This document shows, piece by piece, positions 1 to 9,024 of a stretch of 64,000 bases of DNA. Origin of the DNA: Niveibacterium microcysteis (GTDB taxonomy: Bacteria; Pseudomonadota; Gammaproteobacteria; Burkholderiales; Rhodocyclaceae); NCBI RefSeq assembly GCF_017161445.1, contig NZ_CP071060.1, positions 4,278,001 to 4,342,000 on the forward strand, given 5' to 3'. Both the position numbers and the translations under genes were made by a program. Within the stretch, counting starts at the first letter, position 1. Each line of letters starts with the position of its first letter. The notes beneath the pieces are model-generated. The model made no database searches. It worked only from the letters and a program-made list of their open reading frames with translations, and was not told the origin of the DNA.

Positions 1-1110
1 GCCGTGAGCGTGACGCACCGCATTCGACAGCAGGTTCGCCAGCGCACGCCGCAGCATCAGATGGTCGGCACGCACGGTGGCGCTGCCGCTGCGCTGCAGA
101 CTCAAGCCCCGCTCGGATGCAACCGGCTCGAAGAACTCGATCAGCGCATCGACTTCGGCGTCCAGCGCGACGGCCTCCCACTGCGGCACGAGCAGGCCGT
201 TATCGGCCTTCGCGAGGTAGAGCATGTCCGAGACCATGCGCGACAGGCGCTCGTATTCCTCAAGGTTGGAGAACAGCACCTCGCGATACTCGTCGGGCGA
301 ACGAACCCGTGACAGCGACACCTGCGTCTGCGTCGTCAGGTTGGAGATCGGCGTACGCAGTTCGTGCGCCAGATCCGACGAGAAATCGGACAGCCGCACG
401 AACGCTTCCTGCAGGCGCTCGAGCATCGCATTGAACTGCTCGGCAAGATCGTGGAGCTCGCGCGGCACCCGTTCAAGCTTCAGGCGCTCGTTCAGATGTG
501 AGGCGGAGATCTGGCTCGCCATGCGCGCGACATCCTGAATCGGTTGGAGCGAGCGGCGCGCGATCAGGCGGCTGAGCACCGCCACCGCGAGCACCGACAG
601 GCCGATCACCCAGAACAGGCTGCGATGGAAAGCACGCAGGAACTGCTCGTGGTGCATCACGTCGACCGACAGCGTCACACGCATCGGCGGCTCGCCGGGG
701 ATCGCCGTGCTGGCGAGTGCCGAGAATCCGCGCATCTGCATGCCGTCCATCTGCCAGCCATGCAGTAGCGTCTTGCCCGCATCGATCGGAAATACCGGCA
801 TCTTGCCGTGGTGCATCGTCGAGAACACCTGCTCGCCGCTACCGCGCTGGATCGAGAGTTCAAGGCCATGGTGGCCGACCAGCGCGTCGGCCATGCGCTC
901 AGCCAGTTTGTCGAGATCGGCCGGCGACTGGAGCCGCCCGAGGGCGTGACGGGTGAGGTCCAGCTTGCCCTGCATCAGATCGAGGTCCTGCTCCTCGAAA
1001 TGACGCTCGACCGATTGTTCGATGAACCAGGCTGCGGTGCTGAACACAACCGCAGCGGCGAGCGAGAACAGCAGGGCCAGCCGGGCGGCCAGCGACGCGG
1101 GTCGCCTCAT
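1..1110 (-). CDS. cusS: Heavy-metal sensor histidine kinase CusS/CopS-like (3' end beyond window)
   Basis: Inner-membrane sensor kinase that should detect periplasmic copper or silver and phosphorylate the CusR regulator encoded just upstream. About 370 residues are visible; the gene runs off the left edge, so the end of the ATPase domain is missing. A first membrane segment follows the basic N-terminus, a periplasmic sensor region with several His/Met residues comes next, then a second membrane segment, a HAMP region, the H-box [10 protein letters not shown] (His near residue 248) and an N-box-like stretch [14 protein letters not shown]. The ATG overlaps the TGA of the regulator gene by four bases, so the two are translationally coupled. 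The family call is firm; the exact metal is inferred from the neighbouring efflux genes. Confidence 0.92.
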   Translation of the reverse strand, partial: MRRPASLAARLALLFSLAAAVVFSTAAWFIEQSVERHFEEQDLDLMQGKLDLTRHALGRLQSPADLDKLAERMADALVGHHGLELSIQRGSGEQVFSTMHHGKMPVFPIDAGKTLLHGWQMDGMQMRGFSALASTAIPGEPPMRVTLSVDVMHHEQFLRAFHRSLFWVIGLSVLAVAVLSRLIARRSLQPIQDVARMASQISASHLNERLKLERVPRELHDLAEQFNAMLERLQEAFVRLSDFSSDLAHELRTPISNLTTQTQVSLSRVRSPDEYREVLFSNLEEYERLSRMVSDMLYLAKADNGLLVPQWEAVALDAEVDALIEFFEPVASERGLSLQRSGSATVRADHLMLRRALANLLSNAVRHAHG

Positions 1111-1787
1111 TGCGCCTCGCCCTCTTCCAGCACGTAGCCCATGCCGCGTACGGTGCGGATCAGTTTCGGCTCGAAACCATCGTCGATCTTTGCGCGCAAG
1201 CGGCGCACCGCCACCTCGATCACATTGGTGTCACTGTCGAAGTTCATGTCCCACACCTGCGAGGCGATCAGTGAGCGCGGCAGGATCTCGCCGCGGCGCC
1301 GCAGCAACAGCTCGAGCAACGCGAACTCCTTGGCGGTCAGGTCGATCCGCGTACCCGCGCGTGTCACACGCCGCCGGCGCAGGTCCAGCTCGAGGTCGGC
1401 AACCACCAGACTATCGGCCTCGCGCGCCTTGCCCCGCCGCAGCAGCGTGCGCACCCGCGCCAGCAACTCCGAAAAGGCGAAGGGTTTAACGAGGTAGTCG
1501 TCGGCGCCGCTCTCCAGCCCCTTGACGCGATCTTCGACCTCGTCGCGCGCCGTCAGGAACAGCACCGGCATGTCCTTGCCGGCGCGGCGGATCGCTTGCA
1601 GCACCGTCCAGCCATCCATCGCAGGCAGCATCACATCGAGGATCACGAGGTCGTAGTCCTCGTTGAGCGCCTGGTGCAGGCCATCGATGCCGTCGCGCGC
1701 CAGGTCCGTGACGAAGCCGGCTTCGGTGAGCCCCTGCTTCACATAGTCGCCCGCCTTCGCTTCGTCTTCGACAACCAGGATTTTCAT
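1107..1787 (-). CDS. cusR: Heavy-metal response regulator CusR/CopR-like
   Basis: OmpR/PhoB-type response regulator, 226 residues, the usual length for CusR/CopR. The receiver domain (about 1-120) shows the phosphoacceptor Asp in [14 protein letters not shown] and the conserved Lys in DYLVKPFAF; the C-terminal winged helix ends in [11 protein letters not shown]. It is the first gene of a cusRS pair and is transcribed away from the cusFCBA efflux operon, with a TTACA-N4-TGTAA palindrome between the two. By family knowledge it activates the efflux operon, and often itself, when copper or silver is high. Confidence 0.94.
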   Translation of the reverse strand: MKILVVEDEAKAGDYVKQGLTEAGFVTDLARDGIDGLHQALNEDYDLVILDVMLPAMDGWTVLQAIRRAGKDMPVLFLTARDEVEDRVKGLESGADDYLVKPFAFSELLARVRTLLRRGKAREADSLVVADLELDLRRRRVTRAGTRIDLTAKEFALLELLLRRRGEILPRSLIASQVWDMNFDSDTNVIEVAVRRLRAKIDDGFEPKLIRTVRGMGYVLEEGEAQ

Positions 1788-1850
1788 GCGTCGGCCCCTC
1801 CACGGCCTTGGCGGCGATTCTGCCGGAACAGCGCCGCGGACGGCCCTTCC

Positions 1851-1864
1851 TTACAGGAATGTAA
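1851..1864. promoter_or_regulatory. Candidate CusR/CopR box, TTACA-GGAA-TGTAA
   Basis: A 14-base site with perfect 5-base inverted arms sits in the 200-base divergent region between cusR (start 1787) and the cusF-like gene (start 1990). Its form fits metal-responsive OmpR-type boxes. Binding by CusR is inferred. Confidence 0.6.
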
Positions 1865-1989
1865 TCCACCGGTCAGCATACCGACAGCCGCCAACGCCGA
1901 TCATCGCCCTGCACAGTCGGGCGCAGTACCCCAACGATTGGGGCTGCGCAGACGCGATCAATTTCAATCGTTCCAACGAGGTCACCGCC

Positions 1990-2319
1990 ATGAACACCCT
2001 TCTCCCCATCGCTGCACTGAGCATCGCCCTGCTGGCCGCCGCACCCGCCCAAGCCGCCGACCCTCATGCGGGCCATCATGCCGCGGCAACGAAGAATGCC
2101 GAGATGTCGCACGGCACGGTGAAGAAGGTGGATAAGGCAAAGGGCACGATCACGATCGCGCACGGCCCCTTGGTCAACCTTGGCATGGGTGCAATGACCA
2201 TGAGCTTCAAGGCGAAGGACGCTGCCTGGCTCGACCAGGTCAAGGGCGGCGACGCAATCGATTTTGTTGCCGAGGACGTCGGTGGCGCGCTGACAATTAC
2301 CCAACTGCAGCGTAAGTAA
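1990..2319 (+). CDS. cusF: Periplasmic copper-binding protein, CusF-like
   Basis: Small exported protein of 109 residues with a signal peptide cut near AQA-AD, a short His-rich stretch (DPHAGHH) and one CusF/EC-YfhG-type OB-fold domain. Motifs GTVKKVDKAKGTITIAHGPL and LGMGAMTMSF carry the His, Met and aromatic residues used for Cu(I)/Ag(I) binding in CusF. It opens the plus-strand cusFCBA operon and should hand metal to the CusB adaptor. The start at 1990 was chosen because the signal peptide begins there; the frame is open further upstream. Confidence 0.88.
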   Translation: MNTLLPIAALSIALLAAAPAQAADPHAGHHAAATKNAEMSHGTVKKVDKAKGTITIAHGPLVNLGMGAMTMSFKAKDAAWLDQVKGGDAIDFVAEDVGGALTITQLQRK

Positions 2320-2357
2320 GCACACTGACAGCCGTCGCCCGCAAAACAGGAACGCCC

Positions 2358-3626
2358 ATGTCCAAACGCATCTGCCTGGTGTTCAGCCTGGCCGCCGCGC
2401 TCGCGTGCGGCAACGCACTCGCCAACGAAGCCCGCGCGCCCGGCCGTTCGGTGGATGAACTGCTCGATCTGGCGCGCAGCACCAACCCGACGGTTCGTGC
2501 CGCGCAGCAGGAAGCCGCCGCGGCGCGCGAGCGGGTCCAGCCCGCCGGCGCCCTGCCAGACCCGATGCTGAAGATCGAGTTGATGGATGTGACCAACATG
2601 GGCACCACCAGCGTGCGGCTGTCCCCGGCGCAGGTCGGCAGTACGCAATACACCTTCAGCCAGCAACTGCCCTTCTGGGGCAAGCGCGACTTGCGCCGCG
2701 ACGTCGCCGAATCCGGCGCACGGGTCGCCGAGTTCACCGCGGAGGACATGACGCAGGAGCTGCTCGCCCTGGTCAAACGCGGTTACGCACAGTACTGGCA
2801 GGTGACCCGCCTGCAGGAAGTGACGCAAGAGCTGGGCAGCCTGGGTGAAAAGATGGAGCAGGTCGCGCGCAGCCGCTATGCGTCCGGCCTGGTCGCGCAG
2901 CAGGACGTGATCCGCGCCCAGCTTGAACTCACCAGCCTCAAGCAGGAGCAGATCCAGCTCGACAATGAACGCCAGACGATGCGCGCGATGCTCAACGGCC
3001 TGCTCGCACGCGGCCCGCAGGCGCCGTTGGCCGAGCCGGAGCAATTGCGCAGCATCCCCAGCCCCGCCGCGCTGCAGATGGATGCGCTGGTCGATCGGCT
3101 GCGCGGCCGTAACCCGCAGCTGTCGGCCGAGCTGGCGAAAACGCTTGGCGCGGAAAAAAGCCGCGACCTCACCTATCGCAATCGCATGCCCGATCTGAAC
3201 CTCGGCATCGTGCCGGTGCAGCGCGGCTCCAGCGTCAATGAGTGGCAACTGATGTTCGAAGTGAACCTGCCGTTGCAGTTCGACAGCCGCCGCAGCCAGG
3301 AACGTGAAGCCGAACGGATGCTCGACGCCGCCCGCGCGCGCGCTGAGTCGACCGCCAGCCGCTTGATCGGCGAGCTCGGTGGCAGCCTCGCTGCGCTCGA
3401 TGCCTCACGGCGGATCGAGGCGATCACCGCCAGCACGCTGCTGCCGCAAACCGAAGCCACCTTTCAATCCGCGCTCGCCGGTTACGAGACCGGCCGCGTC
3501 GATTTCGCAACCCTGATCGATGCGCAGCGCGCAATCCGAAAAGCACGCCAGGACCTGATCAAGGCGCGTGCCGACCAGCAAGCCCGGCTGGCAGATATCG
3601 AACGACTGATCGGAGAACAACTGTGA
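2358..3626 (+). CDS. cusC: TolC-family outer-membrane efflux protein, CusC-like
   Basis: Outer-membrane channel of a tripartite metal efflux pump, 422 residues with an N-terminal signal peptide (cut near ALA-NEA). Long heptad-rich alpha-helical stretches with repeated R/E/Q/A pattern are typical of the two OEP domains of the TolC family. It lies 38 bases after cusF, and its TGA overlaps the GTG start of cusB. The assignment as the Cus-type partner comes from the neighbouring CusB and CusA. Confidence 0.88.
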   Translation: MSKRICLVFSLAAALACGNALANEARAPGRSVDELLDLARSTNPTVRAAQQEAAAARERVQPAGALPDPMLKIELMDVTNMGTTSVRLSPAQVGSTQYTFSQQLPFWGKRDLRRDVAESGARVAEFTAEDMTQELLALVKRGYAQYWQVTRLQEVTQELGSLGEKMEQVARSRYASGLVAQQDVIRAQLELTSLKQEQIQLDNERQTMRAMLNGLLARGPQAPLAEPEQLRSIPSPAALQMDALVDRLRGRNPQLSAELAKTLGAEKSRDLTYRNRMPDLNLGIVPVQRGSSVNEWQLMFEVNLPLQFDSRRSQEREAERMLDAARARAESTASRLIGELGGSLAALDASRRIEAITASTLLPQTEATFQSALAGYETGRVDFATLIDAQRAIRKARQDLIKARADQQARLADIERLIGEQL

Positions 3627-5191
3627 ACCGCGTACTCGCAATTGGCGCTGGGGTCGTCGCGCTCGCCGCAGCCGCCGGGCTGGGCTACAGCGTTGGCCAC
3701 CAGCGCAGCGCCACGCCGAACGCCGCCGCGCCGGGCGCAAATGCAGCTGCGGGCACCGCACGGAAGATCCTCTACTACCGCAATCCGATGGGCTTGCCCG
3801 ATACCTCACCCACACCGAAGAAGGACCCGATGGGGATGGATTACATCCCGGTCTATGAGGGCGGCGACGAAGGCGAGTCAGGCAGCGGCACCTTGCGCCT
3901 AAGCGTCGAGAAGATCCAGAAGCTCGGCGTTCGCACCGCCGAAGCGAAGACGCAGGCGCTCACCCGCAGCGTCCGTGCGCTGGGCCGCATCGAGGTGGAC
4001 GAACGACGCGTCGCGACCGTATCGCCCAAGTTCGAGGGCTGGGTCGAGCGCCTGCATGTGAACGTCACCGGCCAGCTCGTGTCGCGCGGCCAGGCGCTGT
4101 TTGATGTCTACAGCCCCGATCTGGTTTCGGCGCAGCGCGAATACGCCATCGCCAGCAAGGGCAACGACGCGCTGAAGGATGCCGACGGCACGGCGCGAGA
4201 AGGCATGCGCGGCCTCGCGGAGGCGTCGCTCGCGCGGCTGCGTAACTGGGACATCTCCGAAGCGCAGATCAAGGAGCTCGCGCAGCAGGGCGGCACGCGG
4301 CGCACGCTGAGCTTCCGCTCACCGGTGAGTGGCATCGTGATGGAGAAGAAGGCGGTACAGGGCATGCGATTTGCCGCGGGCGATGCGCTGTACCAGATCG
4401 CCGACCTCTCGTCGGTATGGGTGATTGCCGACGTCAATGAGCAGGATGTCGGCCTCATCGCACCGGGCCAGAAAGCACGTATCACGATCAACGCATACCC
4501 GGGCAAGGTGTTCGAGGGCGCGATCACTTACGTCTACCCAACCCTCAACGCCGAGACCCGCACCGTGCCGGTCCGCGTCGAGCTGGCTAACCCGGGCGGC
4601 CTACTCAAGCCCGGCCTGTTCGCGTCACTTGAACTCAGCACCGCGCCGCGCAACCCGGCGGTGACGGTGCCGCTCTCGGCGGTGATCGACAGCGGTGCGC
4701 GCCAGATCGTGCTGGTGCAGGTTGCGGAAGGCCGTTTCGAGCCGCGTGTGGTGAAACTCGGCAGCCGCTCCGAGAGCGACGTCGAAGTGCTCGACGGCGT
4801 GAAGGCCGGTGAGCCGGTCGTGACGTCGGCCAACTTCCTCATCGATGCGGAGAGCAACCTGAAGGCCGCGGTCTCCAGCTTCGGAGCACAGCCCTCCGCC
4901 CCCAAGGCGAAGGACGCAGCCAGTGCGAGCGCGGTGCATCACGGCGAGGGCCGCATCGAGGCAATCGACGCCGCGAGCGGAAGTATCAGCCTCGCGCACC
5001 AACCGATTGCCAGCCTCAAATGGCCGGCGATGACGATGGACTTCGTGCTTGCGAATGCCTCGCTCAGCGAAGGGTTGAAGGTCGGCGCTGCGGTGCAGTT
5101 CGACTTCGTCGAGCGCCAGCCGGGCGAGTGGGTCGTCACCACGATCAAGCCGCTCAGCGCCGGCGACGCGGCTGCACACAAGGGCCACTGA
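3623..5191 (+). CDS. cusB: RND efflux periplasmic adaptor CusB with two metal-binding modules
   Basis: Membrane-fusion protein linking CusA to CusC, 522 residues, longer than the roughly 400 of E. coli CusB. After an N-terminal membrane anchor comes a heavy-metal-binding module near residues 48-80 (YYRNPMGLPDTSP and KKDPMGMDYIPVY). The barrel-sandwich and beta-barrel adaptor body follows, and the C-terminus (about 435-500) is a fused CusF-like domain (GRIEAIDAASGSISLAHQ, LKWPAMTMDF). The start codon is GTG, overlapping the cusC stop. The extra CusF copy duplicates the function of the separate cusF gene. Confidence 0.93.
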   Translation: MNRVLAIGAGVVALAAAAGLGYSVGHQRSATPNAAAPGANAAAGTARKILYYRNPMGLPDTSPTPKKDPMGMDYIPVYEGGDEGESGSGTLRLSVEKIQKLGVRTAEAKTQALTRSVRALGRIEVDERRVATVSPKFEGWVERLHVNVTGQLVSRGQALFDVYSPDLVSAQREYAIASKGNDALKDADGTAREGMRGLAEASLARLRNWDISEAQIKELAQQGGTRRTLSFRSPVSGIVMEKKAVQGMRFAAGDALYQIADLSSVWVIADVNEQDVGLIAPGQKARITINAYPGKVFEGAITYVYPTLNAETRTVPVRVELANPGGLLKPGLFASLELSTAPRNPAVTVPLSAVIDSGARQIVLVQVAEGRFEPRVVKLGSRSESDVEVLDGVKAGEPVVTSANFLIDAESNLKAAVSSFGAQPSAPKAKDAASASAVHHGEGRIEAIDAASGSISLAHQPIASLKWPAMTMDFVLANASLSEGLKVGAAVQFDFVERQPGEWVVTTIKPLSAGDAAAHKGH

Positions 5192-5192
5192 G

Positions 5193-8100
5193 ATGCTCAA
5201 CGCGCTCATCGACTGGTCGGCCCGCAACCGTTTCCTGGTGCTGCTCGGCACGCTCTTCGTCGTGATCGCCGGGGTCTGGGCGGTGATGAAGACACCGCTC
5301 GACGCCCTGCCCGATCTGTCCGACGTGCAGGTGATCGTCTACACCGAATACCCCGGCCAGGCGCCGCAGGTGGTGGAAGATCAGGTCACCTATCCGCTCA
5401 CGTCGGCGATGCTGTCGGTACCGAAGTCCAAGGTCGTAAGGGGCTTTTCCTTCTTCGGCGCGTCCTTCGTGTACGTGATCTTCGAGGACGGCACCGACAT
5501 CTACTGGGCGCGCTCGCGGGTGCTCGAATACCTGAACGCCACTGCGGGGCGACTGCCAAGCGGCGTTGCGCCACAGCTCGGGCCAGATGCCACCGGCGTC
5601 GGCTGGGTCTATCAGTACGCGCTGCAGGCCAAAGACAAGTCGCTCGCCGATCTGCGCGCCACGCAGGACTGGTTCCTGCGCTACCAGTTGAGCAAGGCCC
5701 ATGGTGTGGCCGAGGTCGCCTCGATCGGCGGCTTCGTGCGGCAGTATCAGGTCACGGTAGATCCGCTCAAGCTGCGCGCCTACGGCATACCGCTGAACAA
5801 GCTCGCGGACGTGATCCGCGCGTCGAATCGCGACGTCGGCGGGCGCGTGGTCGAAATGGCCGAGACTGAATACATGGTGCGCGGCCGCGGCTACCTGCGC
5901 AGCCCGAGCGACATCGAGAAACTGGTGCTCAAGGCCGAGGGCGGCACGCCGGTGCGCATCGGCGATGTGGCGCGGGTGGAGTTCGTGCCGGACGAACGGC
6001 GCGGCCTGACGGAACTCAACGGGGAAGGCGAAGTGGTCGCCGGCATCGTGATGGCGCGCTTCGGCCAGAATGCATTGGAGGTGATCGGCAACGTCAAGGC
6101 CAAGATCGCCGAGGTCGCTTCCGGTCTGCCGGATGGCGTATCGATCAAGGCGGTGTACGACCGCTCGGAGCTGATCGAACGCGCGATCGAAACGCTCAAG
6201 CGCACGCTGGTCGAAGAATCGATCATCGTCGCCGCGGTGTGCGTGATCTTCCTGATGCATGTGCGCAGCGCACTGGTGGCGATCGTGATGCTGCCCGTTG
6301 GTGTACTGATTGCCTTCATCGCGATGCACGCACTCGGCATGAACTCGAACATCATGAGCCTGGGCGGCATCGCGATCGCGATCGGCGCGATGGTGGACGC
6401 CGCCATCGTCATGATCGAGAACGCGCACAAGCACATCGAGCGACTCAAGCCCGACGAGTCACGCTTCGACGCGATGATCGCCGCCTGCAAGGAAGTTGGG
6501 CCCGCCCTGTTCTTCTCGCTGCTGATCATCACCGTGTCCTTCCTGCCGGTGTTCACGCTCGAATCGCAGGAGGGCCGCCTGTTCTCGCCGCTTGCCTACA
6601 CGAAGACTTTCGCGATGGCCGGCGCGGCACTGCTGTCGGTAACCCTGGTGCCGGTGCTGATGATGCTGTTCATCCGCGGCCACATCATGCCGGAGGCAAG
6701 GAACCCGGTTAACCGCGCGCTAATCTGGCTCTACCGCCCGATCATCGCTGGCGTGATGCGCTGGAAGAAGACCACCATCGGCATCGCCCTCGTCGCGCTG
6801 TTGGTGAGCGTATGGCCGGCATCGAAACTCGGTTCCGAGTTCATGCCCACGCTCAACGAAGGCACGCTGTTCTACATGCCGACCTCGTTGCCGGCAATGT
6901 CGATCACCAAAGCCGCCGAGCTGCTGCAAACGCAAAACCGCATCATCAAGAGCTTCCCGGAAGTCGAATCGGTGTTCGGCAAGGCGGGCCGCGCCAACAC
7001 CGCGACCGACCCGGCGCCAACCGAGATGTTCGAGACGGTGATCAACCTCAAGCCGGAATCCGAATGGCGGCCCGGCATGAACATCGACAAGCTGATCGCC
7101 GAGATGGACAAGGCGCTGCAATTCCCCGGCGTGTCGAACGCATGGACGATGCCGATCAAGGCGCGTATCGACATGCTCTCCACCGGTATCCGCACGCCGA
7201 TCGGCATCAAGGTGTTCGGCAAGGATCTCGACGAGATGGAGCGCCTCGCGAAGCAGATCGAGGCGGTCGTCAAACAGGTGCCGGGTACCACCAGCGCCTT
7301 TGCCGAGCGCATCACCGGTGGCTTTTATCTCGATATCGACCCGGACCGCGATGCGCTGGCGCGCTACGGCCTCGGTGTGGGCGATCTGCTCGACGTGGTA
7401 TCCACCGCGTTGGGGGGTGAGATGGTGACGACCACCGTCGAAGGGCGTGAGCGTTTCGGCGTAACGGTGCGCTACCCGCGCGAGCTGCGCGACGACCCGC
7501 AGAAGATCGCGAGCCAGGTGCTGATACCGACCATGGGCCGTGCGATGGTGCCGTTGGGCGAAGTGGCGAAGGTGTCGATCGTCAAGGGCGCGCCCAGCAT
7601 CCGCACCGAGAACGCGCTGCTCTCCGCCTACATCTACGTCGACATCCGCGATCGAGATATCGGCTCGTATGTGAAGGATGCGCAGAAAGCAGTCAGCGAG
7701 CAGGTGAAGTTCCCGCCCGGCTACTACGCGAGCTGGAGCGGCCAGTTCGAATCGATGCAGCGCGCGATCGAGAAGATGAAGATCGTGCTGCCGCTGACGC
7801 TGCTGATCATCTTCCTGCTGCTGTACCTGAACTTCAAACGGCTTACCGAAACGCTGATCGTGATGCTGTCGGTGCCCTTCGCACTGATCGGCGGTGTGTG
7901 GCTGATGTGGGCGCTCGGCTACAACCTGTCGGTCGCGGTCGCGGTGGGCTTCATAGCGCTCGGCGGCGTCGCGGCGGAAACCGGTGTCGTGATGCTGATC
8001 TACCTCGACCACGCATGGCGCGAGATCAGTGCGCGCCGCGCAGCCGAAGGCCGCACACCGTCGGCCGAGGATCTCTACGCGGCGGTGATGGAAGGTGCGG

Positions 8101-8339
8101 TCGAGCGCGTGCGGCCGAAGATGATGACGGTTGTCGCGATCATGGCCGGCCTGCTGCCGATCATGTGGAGCCACGGCACCGGGTCAGAGGTGATGAGCCG
8201 CATCGCCGCGCCGATGGTAGGCGGCATGATCTCCTCCACCGTGCTGACGCTGGCGGTGATCCCCGCGATCTATGCGCTGGTGATGAGCCGCCGGCTGCGG
8301 CGGAGCACGGCATCGATCCCGGCGACGAGTGCATCATGA
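5193..8339 (+). CDS. cusA: Heavy-metal efflux RND pump CusA
   Basis: Proton-driven inner-membrane pump of the HME-RND family, 1048 residues, normal full length. It begins with a transmembrane helix (NRFLVLLGTLFVVIAGVWAV) and has two large periplasmic loops. The TM4 motif GGIAIAIGAMVDAAIVMIEN holds the acidic residue of the proton relay. The Met-rich stretch around MPIKARIDMLSTGIRTP is typical of Cu(I)/Ag(I)-exporting CusA and unlike divalent-cation CzcA. It starts one base after the cusB stop, so adaptor and pump are coupled. Confidence 0.96.
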   Translation: MLNALIDWSARNRFLVLLGTLFVVIAGVWAVMKTPLDALPDLSDVQVIVYTEYPGQAPQVVEDQVTYPLTSAMLSVPKSKVVRGFSFFGASFVYVIFEDGTDIYWARSRVLEYLNATAGRLPSGVAPQLGPDATGVGWVYQYALQAKDKSLADLRATQDWFLRYQLSKAHGVAEVASIGGFVRQYQVTVDPLKLRAYGIPLNKLADVIRASNRDVGGRVVEMAETEYMVRGRGYLRSPSDIEKLVLKAEGGTPVRIGDVARVEFVPDERRGLTELNGEGEVVAGIVMARFGQNALEVIGNVKAKIAEVASGLPDGVSIKAVYDRSELIERAIETLKRTLVEESIIVAAVCVIFLMHVRSALVAIVMLPVGVLIAFIAMHALGMNSNIMSLGGIAIAIGAMVDAAIVMIENAHKHIERLKPDESRFDAMIAACKEVGPALFFSLLIITVSFLPVFTLESQEGRLFSPLAYTKTFAMAGAALLSVTLVPVLMMLFIRGHIMPEARNPVNRALIWLYRPIIAGVMRWKKTTIGIALVALLVSVWPASKLGSEFMPTLNEGTLFYMPTSLPAMSITKAAELLQTQNRIIKSFPEVESVFGKAGRANTATDPAPTEMFETVINLKPESEWRPGMNIDKLIAEMDKALQFPGVSNAWTMPIKARIDMLSTGIRTPIGIKVFGKDLDEMERLAKQIEAVVKQVPGTTSAFAERITGGFYLDIDPDRDALARYGLGVGDLLDVVSTALGGEMVTTTVEGRERFGVTVRYPRELRDDPQKIASQVLIPTMGRAMVPLGEVAKVSIVKGAPSIRTENALLSAYIYVDIRDRDIGSYVKDAQKAVSEQVKFPPGYYASWSGQFESMQRAIEKMKIVLPLTLLIIFLLLYLNFKRLTETLIVMLSVPFALIGGVWLMWALGYNLSVAVAVGFIALGGVAAETGVVMLIYLDHAWREISARRAAEGRTPSAEDLYAAVMEGAVERVRPKMMTVVAIMAGLLPIMWSHGTGSEVMSRIAAPMVGGMISSTVLTLAVIPAIYALVMSRRLRRSTASIPATSAS

Positions 8340-8476
8340 GTGCCCCGCAAGCAGCTTCCCGCTTGCGGCAGATGCTGCTCCGCCTGCGTAACGGCTTTCG
8401 CTGCTGGTGCCGCGCCAACCGGCGCGCGCATCAGGCCGCCCGTGTCACCTGCTGCAACGGGCGGCACCTGCCCTGA
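8336..8476 (+). CDS. Small Cys/Arg-rich ORF coupled to cusA
   Basis: A 46-codon ORF whose ATG overlaps the cusA TGA in an ATGA junction. The product is strongly basic and has four cysteines (CWC and TCC clusters) and several His residues, which would suit metal binding in a copper operon. The tight coupling and the stop just before the opposing TPR gene favour a real gene. No family is recognised, and a chance ORF remains possible in this GC-rich DNA. Confidence 0.45.
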   Translation: MSAPQAASRLRQMLLRLRNGFRCWCRANRRAHQAARVTCCNGRHLP

Positions 8477-8482
8477 ATCGCC

Positions 8483-8944
8483 CTACGGGTGCTTGGCGCG
8501 GTAGTCGGCGATGGCGGCCTTGAGGTCGTCGTATTCCTCACACGGCAGCCAGCACAGCTTGTCCAGCGCGGCGAGGTGTTGTTCGGCATGCGCCAGATCG
8601 CCGGCCATCAGATAGGCCTCGCCGATGTATTCGTGCGCGCCGCGATGCTTCGGATCGATCGCGAGCGCCTGCTCGTAGTAGCGGAACGCATTGTCGAGCT
8701 TGCCCTGCTTGCGGCTCGCGTATCCGAGCAGGTTGAAGCCATCTGCGCTGCGCGGATGGCTCGCGACATAGGGCATCAGGATGCCGATTGCGCCCTGCCA
8801 ATCCGACTTGTTGATCGCGGCCTGCGCGGCGACGATCTCGGGTTCCTCGGTCACCGTGGTGCCACCACCACCGCCGCCGCCCGAGGCCTGAGCACCGCCA
8901 GCCAGCAGGCAGGCAGCAAGGAGAAATACGCGGATCTTGCTCAT
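8483..8944 (-). CDS. Exported TPR-repeat protein
   Basis: Protein of 153 residues with a signal peptide (MSKIRVFLLAACLLAGGAQA), a Gly-rich linker of seven glycines, then two to three tetratricopeptide repeats (SADGFNLLGYASRKQGKLD and GAHEYIGEAYLMAGDLAHA are recognisable). Two late cysteines lie in CWLPC. The ATG at 8944 is preceded by GGAGG six bases upstream, better than the ATG four codons earlier. TPRs act as protein-docking scaffolds; the partner is unknown. It converges with the cusA operon. Confidence 0.82.
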   Translation of the reverse strand: MSKIRVFLLAACLLAGGAQASGGGGGGGTTVTEEPEIVAAQAAINKSDWQGAIGILMPYVASHPRSADGFNLLGYASRKQGKLDNAFRYYEQALAIDPKHRGAHEYIGEAYLMAGDLAHAEQHLAALDKLCWLPCEEYDDLKAAIADYRAKHP

Positions 8945-9024
8945 GGCGGCCTCCATTCCGGCGCTGAGGGAAAGTACCCCCAGACGTCGTTATAGCGGCC
9001 GCAAGCTCGTCGCGCGACCTGCGT

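Noticed and set aside
1..1137. Plus-strand short frames across the left edge
   Set aside because: The minus strand encodes a clear sensor kinase over the same bases.
5154..6434. Long open frame antisense to cusA, and many similar antisense frames (2076-3248, 6720-8174, 11248-12468, 12584-13768)
   Set aside because: They mirror strongly supported genes in GC-rich DNA, have His/Arg/Asp-rich low-complexity products and no domains.
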